The translations under genes and the position numbers were made by a program. Source: Lantana camara (lineage: Eukaryota > Streptophyta > Magnoliopsida > Lamiales > Verbenaceae). From it: 64,000 bases of DNA. The DNA lies in NCBI GenBank assembly GCA_037501455.1, contig CM074863.1, positions 59,563,501-59,627,500 on the forward strand. Direction: 5' to 3'. Positions 1 to 10,869 of this stretch are shown in pieces (within the stretch, counting starts at the first letter, position 1; each line of letters opens with the position of its first letter). The notes under the pieces were generated by a model. It did no database searches. It had not been told where the DNA came from and was given only the letters and a program-made list of their open reading frames with translations.

Positions 1-1115
1 ATAACAATTTCATTAATGATATCTCATCCAACTCTTAACCACCAACTAATACAAGCATACTCAGTCATAAATGAGGGAAAATAATTATATATATAGCACT
101 GAAACAAGTTATAAGCCAAAGGAATTCAAGAATTCATCAAAACACTCTAAAACCTAACTATTCATTCAAAGCATCAAAACCACATGAAAACTGACTCAGA
201 ATTAGGGATGAAGGGATCACAATGACCAGAGATGCATGTATAACATAATCCTAACTCACCTTGTTGATTGGATGAAAGTTGAATACTGGGATTTTTGCTG
301 AATTTTCTTGCTTGTGTCAGGATATGGTCGATTGGGGATGAGTATGAGAAGATAGTGGGCTGAACTAGGGTTACAAGGACTCCAACCATAGTTAATTTGG
401 TTAAGGTTTGAACAAGATAGGGTCATTTTAGTAAAATGTGGCAGTTTTGGTGTTGTTTCGTTTTTCGGTTGGATTTTGAAGGTTCAAACGATTTCGGAAA
501 ATTATAAGGCTAAGTTCATTAAACTCGAATCTTCGATACGAGTTCAACGAAGTTGACAGAACTCGAATCCGAGTTCCCGAGCTCAAGATATCACATACGG
601 AACCAAGGGTACGCTAATTGCTCGTTAACCCCCCGATTTGGTTCCACAAATCAAATTAAATTCGTTACCATGTCAAACGAGTTCGAAAACATAAACCGAG
701 CATATAGACATGCTCATAACACATAAATTTACGACATACTAAATTTCCACGACATTTCGATATTATTTCATATAAGAACGAAGCACAAATAAACATTCAT
801 GCACATAACCTTAATAATTTCATACATTATAAATTACAACCAACATTTAAATTCTATTTTAAATTAAAGCAAAGTCAACGGATTTTTAAAATTAATTTAG
901 ATAATTAAGGTTATAATTTAATTAACATTAAACACTTAATTAACAAAATAAAATATTAAATTAACGAAATGCAATATTATAAATAACATAAAAATGAAAT
1001 AAAATAAAATGATAACAATTTATAATAAAATATTTAACACTTATAAACAATTAATTCGCGTAACTTGGTAAACACATACGTCATACCTTTACGATTGAAA
1101 AGTCGGGGCGTTACA
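1..1115 (-). repeat. Element A, 3' LTR (inner part only)
   Basis: This is the right-hand part of the 3' LTR of minus-strand element A; the rest lies left of the window. It matches 19546-20719, the same part of the 5' LTR, and both copies end on the plus strand in GGGGCGTTACA, which on the element strand is the usual TGTAACGCCCC start of Tekay/Del LTRs. The right copy is longer by about 59 bases near 19829-19885, which the left copy lacks. A donor-like site on the minus strand (AACAAG/GTGAGTTAGG) sits at 259/260. No gene is seen here; the short reading frame at 174-389 is a shadow shared with the other LTR. Confidence 0.93.
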
Positions 1116-1150
1116 ATCTCTCCTCCTTAAAAGAATCCGTCCTCGGATTC
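1116..1150 (-). promoter_or_regulatory. Element A polypurine tract and adjoining hairpin
   Basis: On the element strand the purine-rich run (1116-1132) directly precedes the 3' LTR and would prime plus-strand DNA synthesis. Just upstream lies an 18-nt inverted repeat (1133-1150): GAATCC, loop GAGGAC, GGATTC. It overlaps the pol stop codon by two bases, so it is almost entirely non-coding here. Confidence 0.85.
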
Positions 1151-2603
1151 ACTGCTCGCCCGGAAATAATTCGGGGTGAAACTTTCTCATCTTTTCCTCC
1201 GTCTCCCACGTAGCCTCTTCGGTTTTATCACTTCTCCAAAGAACCTTGACTAGTGGAATACACCGATTTCGAAGTTCTTGAAATTTTCGATCCAATATCT
1301 TAATCGGCTTTTGAACGAAGGTGAGATTTGGTTCTAATTCCACTTCTTCAACCGGTAGAACCTCGGACTTGTCTCGATAATATTTCTGGAGTTGTGAAAC
1401 ATGAAACACATTATGAATTCCAGTCAAACTCGGAGGCAAATTCAATCGATAGGCTGTATCCCCAATCTTCTCTAGAATCTCATATGGTCCCATATACCGA
1501 GGGTTTAATTTTCCTCCTCGACCAATCCTTGAGAACCCTTTTCGTGGAGATGCCTTTAAGAAAACCCTGTCTCCAATCTCAAACTCAAGGTTCTTTCTCC
1601 GAAGGTCTGCATAACTCTTTTGTCGATCCTGGGCAGCCTTCATCCATTATCTAATTATCTTGACCTTGTCAATAGCCTCTTGTACGGCCTTAGACGGTTT
1701 TTCCTTCTTCTCCCCTCTTTTCACGCCTTCCTGTTTGGTCCAATTCCATTCCTCCAATTCAAAGAACAACGGAGATCTACATTTACGTCCGTAGAGAGCT
1801 TCATAAGGGGCCATCTCAATCGAGGCTTGATAGCTATTGTTGTAAGCGAACTCGATTAATGGCAACTGTTCATTCCACGAGCTTTCAAAGTCCAATGCAC
1901 ATGCTCTCAACATATCCTCCAGATACTTAATCAACCTCTCTGATTGTCCGTCGGTCTGAGGATGGAAAGTTGTGCTGAATTAAAGCCTTGTTCCCAAACA
2001 CTTCTGTAATTCTTGCCAAAATCGTGAAGTAAATCTTGGATTCCGATCTGAGACAATGCTAACGTGTACTCCATGAAGCCTGACGATCTCATCATTATAC
2101 TTCTTAGCCAACTTACTCACTTTATCGGACATTCTGATAGCAAGGAAATGAGCTGATTTTGTCAACTTGTCCACAATAACCCAAATTCCATCAAGACCTC
2201 CTCTCACTCTTGGTAATCCCAAAACAAAATCCATAGCTATTTGTTCCCACTTCCACTCTGGGATAGGCAATGGTTGAAGTAGCCCCGATGGCTTTTGATG
2301 TTCTGCTTTTACCACTTGGCAGGTCATACAATGTTTCACGAAATTGATAACATCCCGTTTTAAACCATTCCACCAATAGAATTGCTTTAAATCCTTATAC
2401 ATTTTGTTCCCTCCGGGATGTATCGAATACCCTGACCGATGGGCTTCCTCAAGAATAATCCTTTTTAACTCTTCCGGCACAACAACTCTATTCTTCAATC
2501 TTAGAAGTCCCGTATCATCAAATCCAAACGGACACTCTGGATCAGCTCGAGCTTTTTCAGCTAATTTCTGAACCTCGGGATCAATCCTCTGAGCATAAAA
2601 CAA
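1149..2603 (-). pseudogene. Element A integrase with chromodomain, broken
   Basis: This is the C-terminal part of a Ty3/gypsy chromovirus polyprotein. Integrase inserts the cDNA into the host genome and the chromodomain targets chromatin. From the N side: a zinc-binding region (HRSGYSIH ... HCMTCQ, about 2200-2480), the catalytic core with Asp in AMDFVLGLP, Asp in IVSDRNPRF and the Glu region at about 1930-1950, then GPYEILEKIGDTAYRLNLP and a C-terminal chromodomain (VKVLWRSDKTEEATWE, about 1180-1250). The frame is broken near 1935-1980 and by a stop near 1645, so no full enzyme can be made. The chromodomain and TGTAACGCCCC LTR ends fit the Tekay/Del clade; the clade call is from family knowledge, not a tree. 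Confidence 0.92.
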
Positions 2604-2606
2604 TCT

Positions 2607-3882
2607 CTACTTGAGATCCGGTTGAACCGTGATATTCCGAATACTGGCCCTTAACTTGAACGACTCATTCTCATCTCCAAATTCCACCTTCACATTGGAC
2701 ACGCTAGCCTTCCTACTATGCGCATCCGTGACCAAGTTGGCTTCACCGGGATGGTATCGGATTATACACTCATAATCCGCCAAAAGTTCCATCCAACGCC
2801 GTTGTCTCTTGTTCAATTCCTTCTGTGAGAATAAGTATTGGAGACTCTTGTGGTCGGAAAAGATCTCGAACGATATTCCATAAAGATAGTGTCTTCACTT
2901 ACCCAAAGCAAAGATCATAGCCGCTAACTCTAAATCGTGAGTGGGATAATTCTGATCATGATCCTTCAATTTCCTGAAGGCATAGGCGATTACCCTTCCA
3001 TTCTGCATCAACACACATCCCAAACCTTCCTTTAAGGCATCCGTATAAACTATATATCCTTCTGTACCTTCGGGAAGTGCTAATACAGGGCAGTGGTCAA
3101 CTTTTCCTTTAAGAGTTGAAAGCTTTCCTCACATGCCTCGTTCCACTCAAACTTAACCGCTTTCTTGGTCAATCGGGTTAAAGGAGCCGCAATCTTCGAG
3201 AAATCATGTACGAATCTCCGATAATAGCCTGCCAAACCCAAGAAACTCCTTACTTCTGAAGCATTTTTTGGGCTTTGCCACTGAATAACCGTCTCAATCT
3301 TAGAAGGATCTACTTCCAAACCTTTCCTTGAGATAATATGGCCCAAAAATGCTACCCGATCAATCCAAAACTCGCATTTGCTAACCTTAGCATACAACCG
3401 ATGTTCCCTCAAGGTGTCCAACACAATTCTGAGATATCTGGCATGATCTTCCGGAGTTCTCGAATAAACAAGGATGTCATCGATGAATATCACCACAAAC
3501 TTATCCAAATAGGGTTGAAAAATCCGATGCATCATATCCATAAAAGCAGCCGGAGCATTAGTCAGTCCAAAAGGCATCACTACAAATTCATAATGCCCAT
3601 ACCGAGTGTTAAATCCCATCTTCGGAATGTCCCCTTCCCGGATCTTCAATTGATAGTATCCTTGTCTCAAGTCCAACTTCGAATACACCCCCGACCTTGT
3701 AACATGTTGAATAAATCCTCAATGTGGGGCAAAGGATACTTGTTCTTTATAGTCATTCGATTAAGCTCCCGATAATCTATGCACATTCTTAAGGTTCCAT
3801 CCTTCTTCTTGACAAAAAGAACTGGTGCACCCCAAGGTTAAGAACTAGGCCGAATATACCCAATCTTAAGCAACTCATCAAG
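2607..3882 (-). pseudogene. Element A reverse transcriptase and RNase H, broken
   Basis: This is the reverse transcriptase/RNase H part of the element A polyprotein, which copies element RNA into DNA. The RT core at 3080-3688 has [30 protein letters not shown] and the catalytic box [11 protein letters not shown] (the FIDD form normal for Ty3/gypsy), then FLGHIIS and a connection region. The N-terminal fingers ([20 protein letters not shown]) lie at about 3750-3830 in another frame after a one-base shift near 3690, with an in-frame stop near 3838. RNase H follows at about 2830-3080 with an Asp-bearing first strand and a [12 protein letters not shown] segment, then [16 protein letters not shown] at 2750-2816. 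Frameshifts and stops make it a pseudogene. Confidence 0.92.
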
Positions 3883-4866
3883 TTAAATCTTTAACTCTTT
3901 CAATTCGGTCGATGCCATCCTATAAGGGGTCTTAGAATACGGCTCGGATCCCGAATATAAATATATCACAAACTCAATCTCATGATCCGGCGACAATGAA
4001 CCCAAATTTTCTAGAAACACATCGGGAAATTCTTTTACAACGGCTGTATCCTCGAACTTAACTTGATCCTTCGGCTTATTGAGAAGATAGGCAATGAATC
4101 CCGTTGCTCCTTCTCTCATTAACTTATGAGCTTCCATGAAAGATAAAAGTGGTACCTTCTTCGATCCAACTCCCGTAATCAATTCCTTTCCCAACTTAAT
4201 CCTTTTCGTAAAACAGTCGACTTCGGCCCGATGCCGGAATAACCAATCCATACCAAAAATTACCCCGTATTTCTTCATAGGGATCACGATGAAATCTGCC
4301 GGATAATCTTTCCCCTCTAATATCACCGAACAATCCCGGACCATCTGATCTGTCTGCAAACTTCCCCCGAGTGGGGAACTAACCAAGTAACAAGAAGACA
4401 AAGAAATAACAGGTAGGCACATAGAAGCAGCAAGATCACAAGAAATAAAGGAATGGGTAGCACCCGGATCAAAAAGTGCATGAATGTTCGTGGTATGAAT
4501 GCATATGGTACCTTCCACCACGGCGGTCGGATCAACCTCTGCATCTTGCTCCTCGCCCTCAAGGGCATAAGCACGTGTCTGGATCATTGGCCTCTGAACT
4601 CCTTTTTGAAATCCGGGGTTCTTGTCAGGACAATTATCCACTATATGGTCACCTTTTCCACATATGAGACATAAACCCAACCTTCTTCGACAGTTGTTGT
4701 AGGTATGGGTCGGTCCCCCGTAATAAGTACATGGAGGTACGTCCTGGCATGAGGTGGTAGATGCCGGTGCCATTGGTAGAGCCTTTGGTCGAGCCGTTGC
4801 AGCCTGAGAACCTTGTCCTCCATACCGAGGCTTCTTAAAAGGACCCTTGGTGGGGAAGCAACTAGA
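3883..4866 (-). pseudogene. Element A nucleocapsid zinc knuckles and aspartic protease
   Basis: This open stretch joins the nucleocapsid end of gag to the protease and the start of pol. Two zinc-knuckle positions are seen at about 4650-4740: the first (CTYYGGPTHTYNNC) lacks its second Cys, the second (CLICGKGDHIVDNC) has the full C-X2-C-X4-H-X4-C spacing. The protease active site ALFDPGATHSFIS is at about 4430-4470, followed by the flap region and YGVIFGMDWL. It ends in PYSKTPYRMASTELKEL, the usual lead-in to RT. The frame differs from gag upstream (shift near 4870), either decay or a frame change; given the other breaks I favour decay. Confidence 0.9.
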
Positions 4867-5660
4867 ACAATCGGTCTCCTTCCCGAATTTGATCCGGAAC
4901 CTCTTCCCATTGGTGCTCTAAAGACCGAATCCTTCTTCTTGAATTCTTCCTCTTGTTCCGACGCCCTTTGCACCGTGTCCACGAAGGAGACAAAGTTGTG
5001 ACCCGCCTGGCCATGTCTCAAGTCCTGTCTTAATCCCGCAATAAATTTCCTTGATTTTCTCTTCTCATCTCGGGTGACATGAGGGGCATATTTTCCAAGC
5101 CTGTTAAATACGGCAAGATATTGGGTCACCGTACGCGTGCCCTTCTTTAAATCCATGAACTCCTGCTCCTTCCTTTCCCTTACCACTTCCGGTACAAAAC
5201 ATTCTCGAAATTCCCTCTTAAAGACCTCCCATGTAACTTCCTCTCCATCCACTTCAAGTTTCTCTCTTGTTCTTTCCCACCACTCATAAGCATCGCCATC
5301 TAGTTGGAATATGGCAAATTGAGCCTTTTCTTGCGTAGTAAACTGTCGAACTCCAAAAATCCTCTCCAATCGAATCAACCAACCCTCCGAGACCGCATCA
5401 TCAATGGAACCGGAAAACCGAGGGGGGTTGTAGCTCAGAAACACCCCATGAGAATCCCTATTAGTATTGTTTGGTGGAGGAACCGGTTGTTCTGCTTGTT
5501 GTGGTGGGGGAGCTTGAGCTCTCCGATGCTCGACATAATTAAAAACTACTTCCATGAAATTCCCCATATCCATTGGAGGGGCTTGTGGTTGTGGTGTAGG
5601 AGATCGATCATGATGACGGCGTCGTCCTGGAGATCTCTCACGTTGTCTACGTGGAGGCAT
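4867..5660 (-). pseudogene. Element A gag (capsid)
   Basis: The capsid protein of element A, which packages element RNA in cytoplasmic particles. I take the start as the Met of MPPRRQRERS (5660); an upstream in-frame Met (5669) exists, but MPPRR is also the start of element D gag. The basic, proline-rich N terminus is followed by the retrotransposon gag domain (AQFAIFQLDGDAYEWWE, VTWEVFKREFRECF, EFMDLKKGTRTVTQYLAVF, about residues 105-225). The frame leaves the family sequence near 4870, where the true downstream frame continues into the zinc knuckles. It is long enough to be almost full-length, but the shift and the broken pol make function unlikely. Confidence 0.9.
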
Positions 5661-5874
5661 CCTGTCCAAGAAACACTGAAATGCATGTTATCTTTAGTCC
5701 ATGCATGAGAGTGCAGTTAATTCAATCAAAATTCAAAATTTAGAGCACATACACACGTAAACAATGCATATGCAACACGTTGACAAGTTGTTCCTAAAGT
5801 CGACCAACTTAACTGACTCGACACGACACGAGAGCCCGGGTTTTACAACCCTAGGCTCTGATACCACATAAGGA
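5661..5874 (-). promoter_or_regulatory. Element A leader and primer binding site
   Basis: This short untranslated leader lies between the 5' LTR and gag. The primer site is at 5855-5866 (GCTCTGATACCA on the plus strand, TGGTATCAGAGC on the element strand), matching the 3' end of plant initiator tRNA-Met. Eight bases separate it from the LTR edge at 5875, the same gap as in elements B, D and I. Confidence 0.92.
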
Positions 5875-6322
5875 TGTAGCACCCGAGCGTAAGGTACCAC
5901 ATCCCCCGCACCGAGACCCGACCCGTATATGAAATGGAAGTCCCTACACGTGCCAAATCCACGGCGAACGGGGACACAACACACACGCTATGCTAGGCGG
6001 GACTAACCCTTAAACCAATCTAGATTAAGATAATATAAAAATCAGAGCAATAACGAAAAGCGGAAGCAAAATCAACATACATTATATACAATGTGCCACC
6101 AAGCTCCACAATAGATATACAAAATCATTCATGTATTCAAGGGCCACACGGCCTACAAAATCATATACGCTCCATAACATGATCATATAAAAAATAGGAA
6201 TAAGAGCTTGAGTATATGAGATACTGAAAAGAAGTGCTAAACAATAATGCAAGACCTAGACGACTAGTATTCCCGCCTAGCACTCCTATACCTGCACAAA
6301 ACACCTGAAAACAAACCGGGTT

Positions 6323-6339
6323 CAGTCTAAACGAGACTG
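6323..6339 (-). other. LTR hairpin of element A
   Basis: CAGTCT, AAACG, AGACTG: a 6-bp perfect stem with a 5-nt loop in the downstream part of the LTR. It is one of eight such AGTC...GACT inverted repeats at the same LTR position in different elements. On the minus strand it is followed by TTTTCAGGTGTTTTGTGCAGG, an acceptor-like run. Confidence 0.8.
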
Positions 6340-7028
6340 GTGGGTATAAAACGTGGCATAAGATATAATATCGCAGGAATTAAACACATACATGCAAGCA
6401 ATAATCCCGAATGAGGTTTTAGAGTAATTTTCCCAAGTGGGTAAAACAAAAGAAGATATCACCGGGATTACTACTATCATATTTAATCATTAGGGTATTC
6501 GTGGCCCTGGCGAGGGGGCGTGCATTATCTCCAACCAACACCTTGTGTATTCATAATCATTATTCATTCATTATCATACATATATTATTGTGTGCACAAT
6601 CATACGATTCATAATCATACATATACACCTTCTTCCTCTGGGTGGTGGACGGGCTTGCAAGACACGACCACAGGTTCATACATAGGCCAATGGGGGTACA
6701 TGAATCCCCCAAGGGCACTCAGCTCCCATTCCCCGCTAAACCTCCTAGCGAGAGCCGGTATCACCGTAGATTGGTTGGAACTAGTACATGGGATCCCCGT
6801 CGGCCCTTGCCTCCCCGGATAGCCACATGTACTAAGTCCCTGGGCCCGTGCAATTTCAATCATGTTTCGCCAAAAAAAAAATCATAAGGTAGGCTTGATA
6901 AATAAAAGGGTCATACATTTGAAATCATTTACCCAAATGACTCGATTTTTATATATATACTAATTTGGCTTAAATCCTTCACATAAGGGATATAATGGGT
7001 TGTCATAGCTATTAGAAGAGAAACCCAC

Positions 7029-7094
7029 CTTATAAAAGCAAAGGATAGGCATAAGCGTCTCAATGCTCGCCCTCGTCTCCGACCGTACCCTAAT
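7029..7094 (-). other. Exon-like cassette in element A LTR
   Basis: On the minus strand a pyrimidine-rich acceptor-like end (TTTTATTTTGCACAG) comes just before 7094, and the donor-like ATAAG/GTGGGTTTC lies at 7029/7028. The 66 nt between are GC-richer than their surroundings. The same arrangement occurs in seven other LTRs in this window. Splicing itself is inferred. Confidence 0.55.
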
Positions 7095-8684
7095 CTGTGC
7101 AAAATAAAAGGTATGAGACTCAATTTGACCATATATTTCGCTCGGCAATGAAATGAATATGATATGAATGCTTAAGGGATGATATTATGTCAAGAAAATG
7201 TTCATGTGCACTATTAAGGCATTTAAAACATATAACCAAGCCATTCGTTCATTCATTCGTTCAAGTTCATAAATTCACATTTCATAACAATTTAATCTAA
7301 GAATTTCATATAACAATCGTAACATGTACTATTTCACGTTTACAATTAGAAATAAGATAAATAAGAATGTTCACGTAATAATTGGTATTTTAAATACGTG
7401 AAATAGATATCAATTGAAATAAATTAAATAATATTTAAAACATATTCAACATAAATAAATATATATTAAATATATATATATCCCATGCGTATTATTTGTT
7501 AATATATGTAAACACAATACATACAATCATATATACTAAATATATATACAACAAACACAATACCTACACACACCTATACTTATACATAAACTTACGTAAT
7601 ATATATATACAATGCATGCATGCAAAAACATACAACAACAAATACATATTTATATTACATATCACGTACATACATATACCAAATTCATGCACACACCAGT
7701 TGTGACACCCCAGTTTTCCGGCAAGCCAGGTACGACGTCGCGAGAGAGTTTAATTCAGTAATTATGTGATTTATGTGACGTCACATGCCAACGTGTCAAC
7801 GTGTCAACGTGTAATTTTATAATGTGCGCATTAGAATTTATTAATTGTACTTGGACTCAATTGTCCAATAATTGCTTGTTTGGGACCTAATTATAATTAG
7901 GGTGTTTTGGGCCCTTCGTGGCTACCTTGAGCTCCGGAATTCTGATTCGAATTCTAACCTTACCACTGAGTTTGTTTCGGTGATTCGGATTCAATGAATT
8001 AACATTTTTAATTTTCTTGAGCCCTTTGATACCCCTACCGTTTTAAAATCCGATCCGAGTGGACCGGATCCCTTTTGATCCGACCCGTTTAACTCAGCCC
8101 CAAAAAGGAGCCAAGTTCATCTCTCTCCCTCACTTTCACGTTGGAAACAAGGCAACAAGGGAGAAGAAGAAACCCTCCCTATTTGGCCCTTCAAGCTTTG
8201 GCTCAAGCTTGTGAAATCCGACCAACCGATCGAAGATTCAAGGTAAGATATGTGATCCTCTCATTACGTGCTCGTTTTCTCCCGATTGAATCTCATTTCT
8301 CTTGCTTGCTTCCATGAATATGAAGAAGATGATGAATAGTGCCAATATGTCAAAATTTGAGAATTTGCTTTGTGCTTTGATTACCTTGCTTCAAGATTGA
8401 TATATGTTGTTCTTGTGAGCGTATATGATGCATATTTGGTGGTTTTTGGTTTGTTAGTTGAAGCTTGAGTGAATCACCATTGATGAAGCTTAAAAGCATG
8501 AAAATGGTAACTTGATATATACTTGGTTTCATGGCTTGAATTTGAGATATATGATAGAGCATGTTTACATGAACTTATGCCTTGATTTTCATTGCATTTG
8601 GTTGAGTTTTGAGGTGGTTTTGATCATTTTTGCTTCCTCCCCCGATTAGCCCCTGTTTCTGATCCTTTTTCCAGCCCTGAGTGA

Positions 8685-8775
8685 CTACCCAGGCGGGTAG
8701 TTTTTCCCACTAAAAAGTAACCGGGCGGGGTACTTTAGTCCAGAAGCGTTTCTGTATTGTTTTTCCCCGGCCGGG
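8685..8775 (+). repeat. Palindromic word array, element B 5' LTR
   Basis: Three GC-rich inverted repeats: CTACCC-AGGC-GGGTAG (8685-8700), an imperfect AAGTAACC...GGGTACTT type (8715-8735) and CCCGGCCGGG (8766-8775). Centre spacings are about 32 and 45 bp. The 3' LTR copies are at 15008-15023, 15037-15058 (9-bp perfect arms) and 15088-15097 with the same spacing. Confidence 0.8.
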
Positions 8776-9402
8776 TACTGCCTCATACGACCTCCGATTG
8801 ACCTGATATTTGAGCCGTTGGAAACCTCTTGAAGTCTAGAACAACCTCCAATTGGAATCAACGCAATATCTTGTCTGATTTCTGAGATATAATCAATTAT
8901 TTTTGGTGTCGCCAAGTTACCGACAATCTGCTTTCACCCAACTTCGAGTCTACGCCATTTTCACCTCGCTTTGAACCACGAGTCGAGCCACATACCATTT
9001 TAAAGGTCTATGTGTCTAGTTTCATCTCCAACATACAAAACTCAATTCCTACTTCTATAACTCGAGATATTCCAGTTTTCCTTCCACTTGCGCATTTCCA
9101 AAAACTGTTAGCTTTTGCCAAACTTTGCCAGAACCCGTTTTATCGCTTTCCTTTCACCTCCTCGACCTCTTATTTGACTTACATGAATTATATACATGCC
9201 TAATTAAATGATTAAATCATTTATGTGTCTAAATGACATTACTTGTGCTCACGAACACGATCACACCATTTCATGACATAATTATGATTTAATGCTTATT
9301 GAATCATGCCATAACATGATGCACCACTTCATGAACATCACCGTGCGTCCTACTTGGTTCCATTTTGAGTCTTGTCTCACGAGTATTGTCCTTCTTGCAC
9401 AG

Positions 9403-9466
9403 TGATTTTCTCGGTGGAGACTTTCCGGTTTCATGGTCCTTCTCTTGGTCTTTCTTGCACTTGGAG
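9403..9466 (+). other. Exon-like cassette in element B 5' LTR
   Basis: CTTCTTGCACAG ends at 9402 (acceptor-like) and TTGGAG/GTGAGGGTT starts a donor-like site at 9466/9467. The 64 nt between carry CGGTGGAGAC, also found in the cassettes of elements L and K. The 3' LTR copy is 15726-15789. Confidence 0.6.
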
Positions 9467-10337
9467 GTGAGGGTTTTCTTTATAAACGACCTATAACCTT
9501 GCATGAATTAAAAGTATGCCAAATGGTTTTCATATTAAAGTTAACCATATCTTTTATACCGGCTATGTACCGGAAATGATTTATAAACTGCATAATGTTA
9601 ATCCTAGCCTGTTTTGCGAGATATTCCTGATTGCCCCCGGCTTTCCTAGCGCTGGGCTAGCCGGTGTGGATCTTGTACCTGTTCCTAGGGCCCAGGGGCT
9701 TGTGTATTGAGGGAACCGGGGAGGCATCGGGCCGACGGTGAATTCTTACACAGGTCCCATCCTGTTGGACTACCCGGATACCCACCAGGAGGTTTGGTGG
9801 GAGATGGGGCTCCGATCTGAGGGAGTCATGAACCCGAAGATCACCCTGATGCGCGGATGTGGAGGTTAGCTACCGGCCACGTTGCACCCAGAGAAAGGAG
9901 ATTAATTTATATTTGTTTTTCCCGCCTGATAATTAATTATAACTCCTGTTTCCTGCTTGTTTCCTGATTACCTGCTTATACTTGTCATTTAATAAGTGAA
10001 AAGTGGAGTCCAAGATGGAATAAATACCCGTTCTCATCGGGTCCCCTAACATATTAAGCATAGATATCCGTAACCTCTGGTATGTCTCAGTCCCTGTTTA
10101 GCACCGGAGCTCGTGGATCGTATAGGTAATGTGGGCATCAACAGAGGCGTACGGATATCGACACATACATATTATATCTCGTTTACGTGACTTGCATGCC
10201 CTGACATAATTCCACCCGTACGTATTGATTTAATCCTGATTCCTGTCTTCTATTTATTTAATCCTAAAACGTATAGTGGAATTATGCCTGCTTGATTTCC
10301 TGAATATATATATATGCGTGTGTGCCCCCTTCACTCA

Positions 10338-10351
10338 GTCAGTTGGCTGAC
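10338..10351 (+). other. LTR hairpin of element B
   Basis: GTCAG-TTGG-CTGAC, a perfect 5-bp stem, set in TCACTCA...CCCCTCCC and followed 35 bases later by the acceptor-like TTGCAGG. The 3' LTR copy is at 16679-16692. It sits at the same LTR position as the hairpins of the other elements. Confidence 0.8.
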
Positions 10352-10869
10352 CCCTCCCTCTCGTTGTTTTTAGTCTTGTCTTGCAGGTTCTGTGGTCGTT
10401 AGGCGGGAGTCTTTTGAGGTTCTTGTTCGAATCTTGGTCTAGCTAGCACTACATTGTACCGCATTCACATTTCCTGCTTTATTTTAGGCCTTGTCGGCCA
10501 ATGTATTACACTTTTTCTTTATTGAATTCGGGACAGGTTTCTAGGGCCACTAGTGGAACCCGTATTTATGTTGTCATATGTTTTGAATTCGGGACAGGTT
10601 AGGACAGGTTTACCTGATTAGTTGAACCCGTATTTACATTCTTGTATGAATTGAAATTTTATACTGGATAGTGATTGCGTGATTACATTGCTTCCGTATT
10701 CTTTGTTTCGTTGAATTGATTGGTACAGGGTCTAGTCCCGCCTAACAGGTTATTTTTTTTTATTCTGTCTCCGTTCGCCGTGAGCTTGGTTCATGTATGG
10801 ACTTCCATTTCATGTGTGGACCGGGGTCTCGGTGCGGGGGATGTGGGGCCCTCCGTTCGGGGTATCACA

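Larger units (their letters stand above)
5875..7700 (-). repeat. Element A, 5' LTR, first part (3' half of LTR)
   Basis: This LTR part runs from TGTAGCACCC at 5875 to the insertion point of element B; bases 7696-7700 (CCAGT) are B's target duplication. It holds the LTR's downstream modules on the minus strand: a hairpin at 6323-6339, a GC-rich conserved block at about 6640-6850, and a 66-nt exon-like cassette at 7029-7094. The remaining LTR resumes at 18796. No gene is seen; all short frames here are chance. Confidence 0.93.
7701..10869 (+). repeat. Element B, 5' LTR
   Basis: 3169 bp, TGTGACACCCC...GGTATCACA. In order it holds an exon-like first segment ending in ATTCAAG/GTAAGATATG (8242/8243); three palindromic GC words at 8685-8775; a 64-nt exon-like cassette (9403-9466); a GC-rich conserved block (about 9640-9890); the hairpin at 10338-10351; an acceptor-like TTTTTAGTCTTGTCTTGCAG ending at 10386; two copies of a CGGGACAGG...TTGAACCCG module (10529-10635); and the LTR end. 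No protein-coding gene is seen. Confidence 0.93.
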
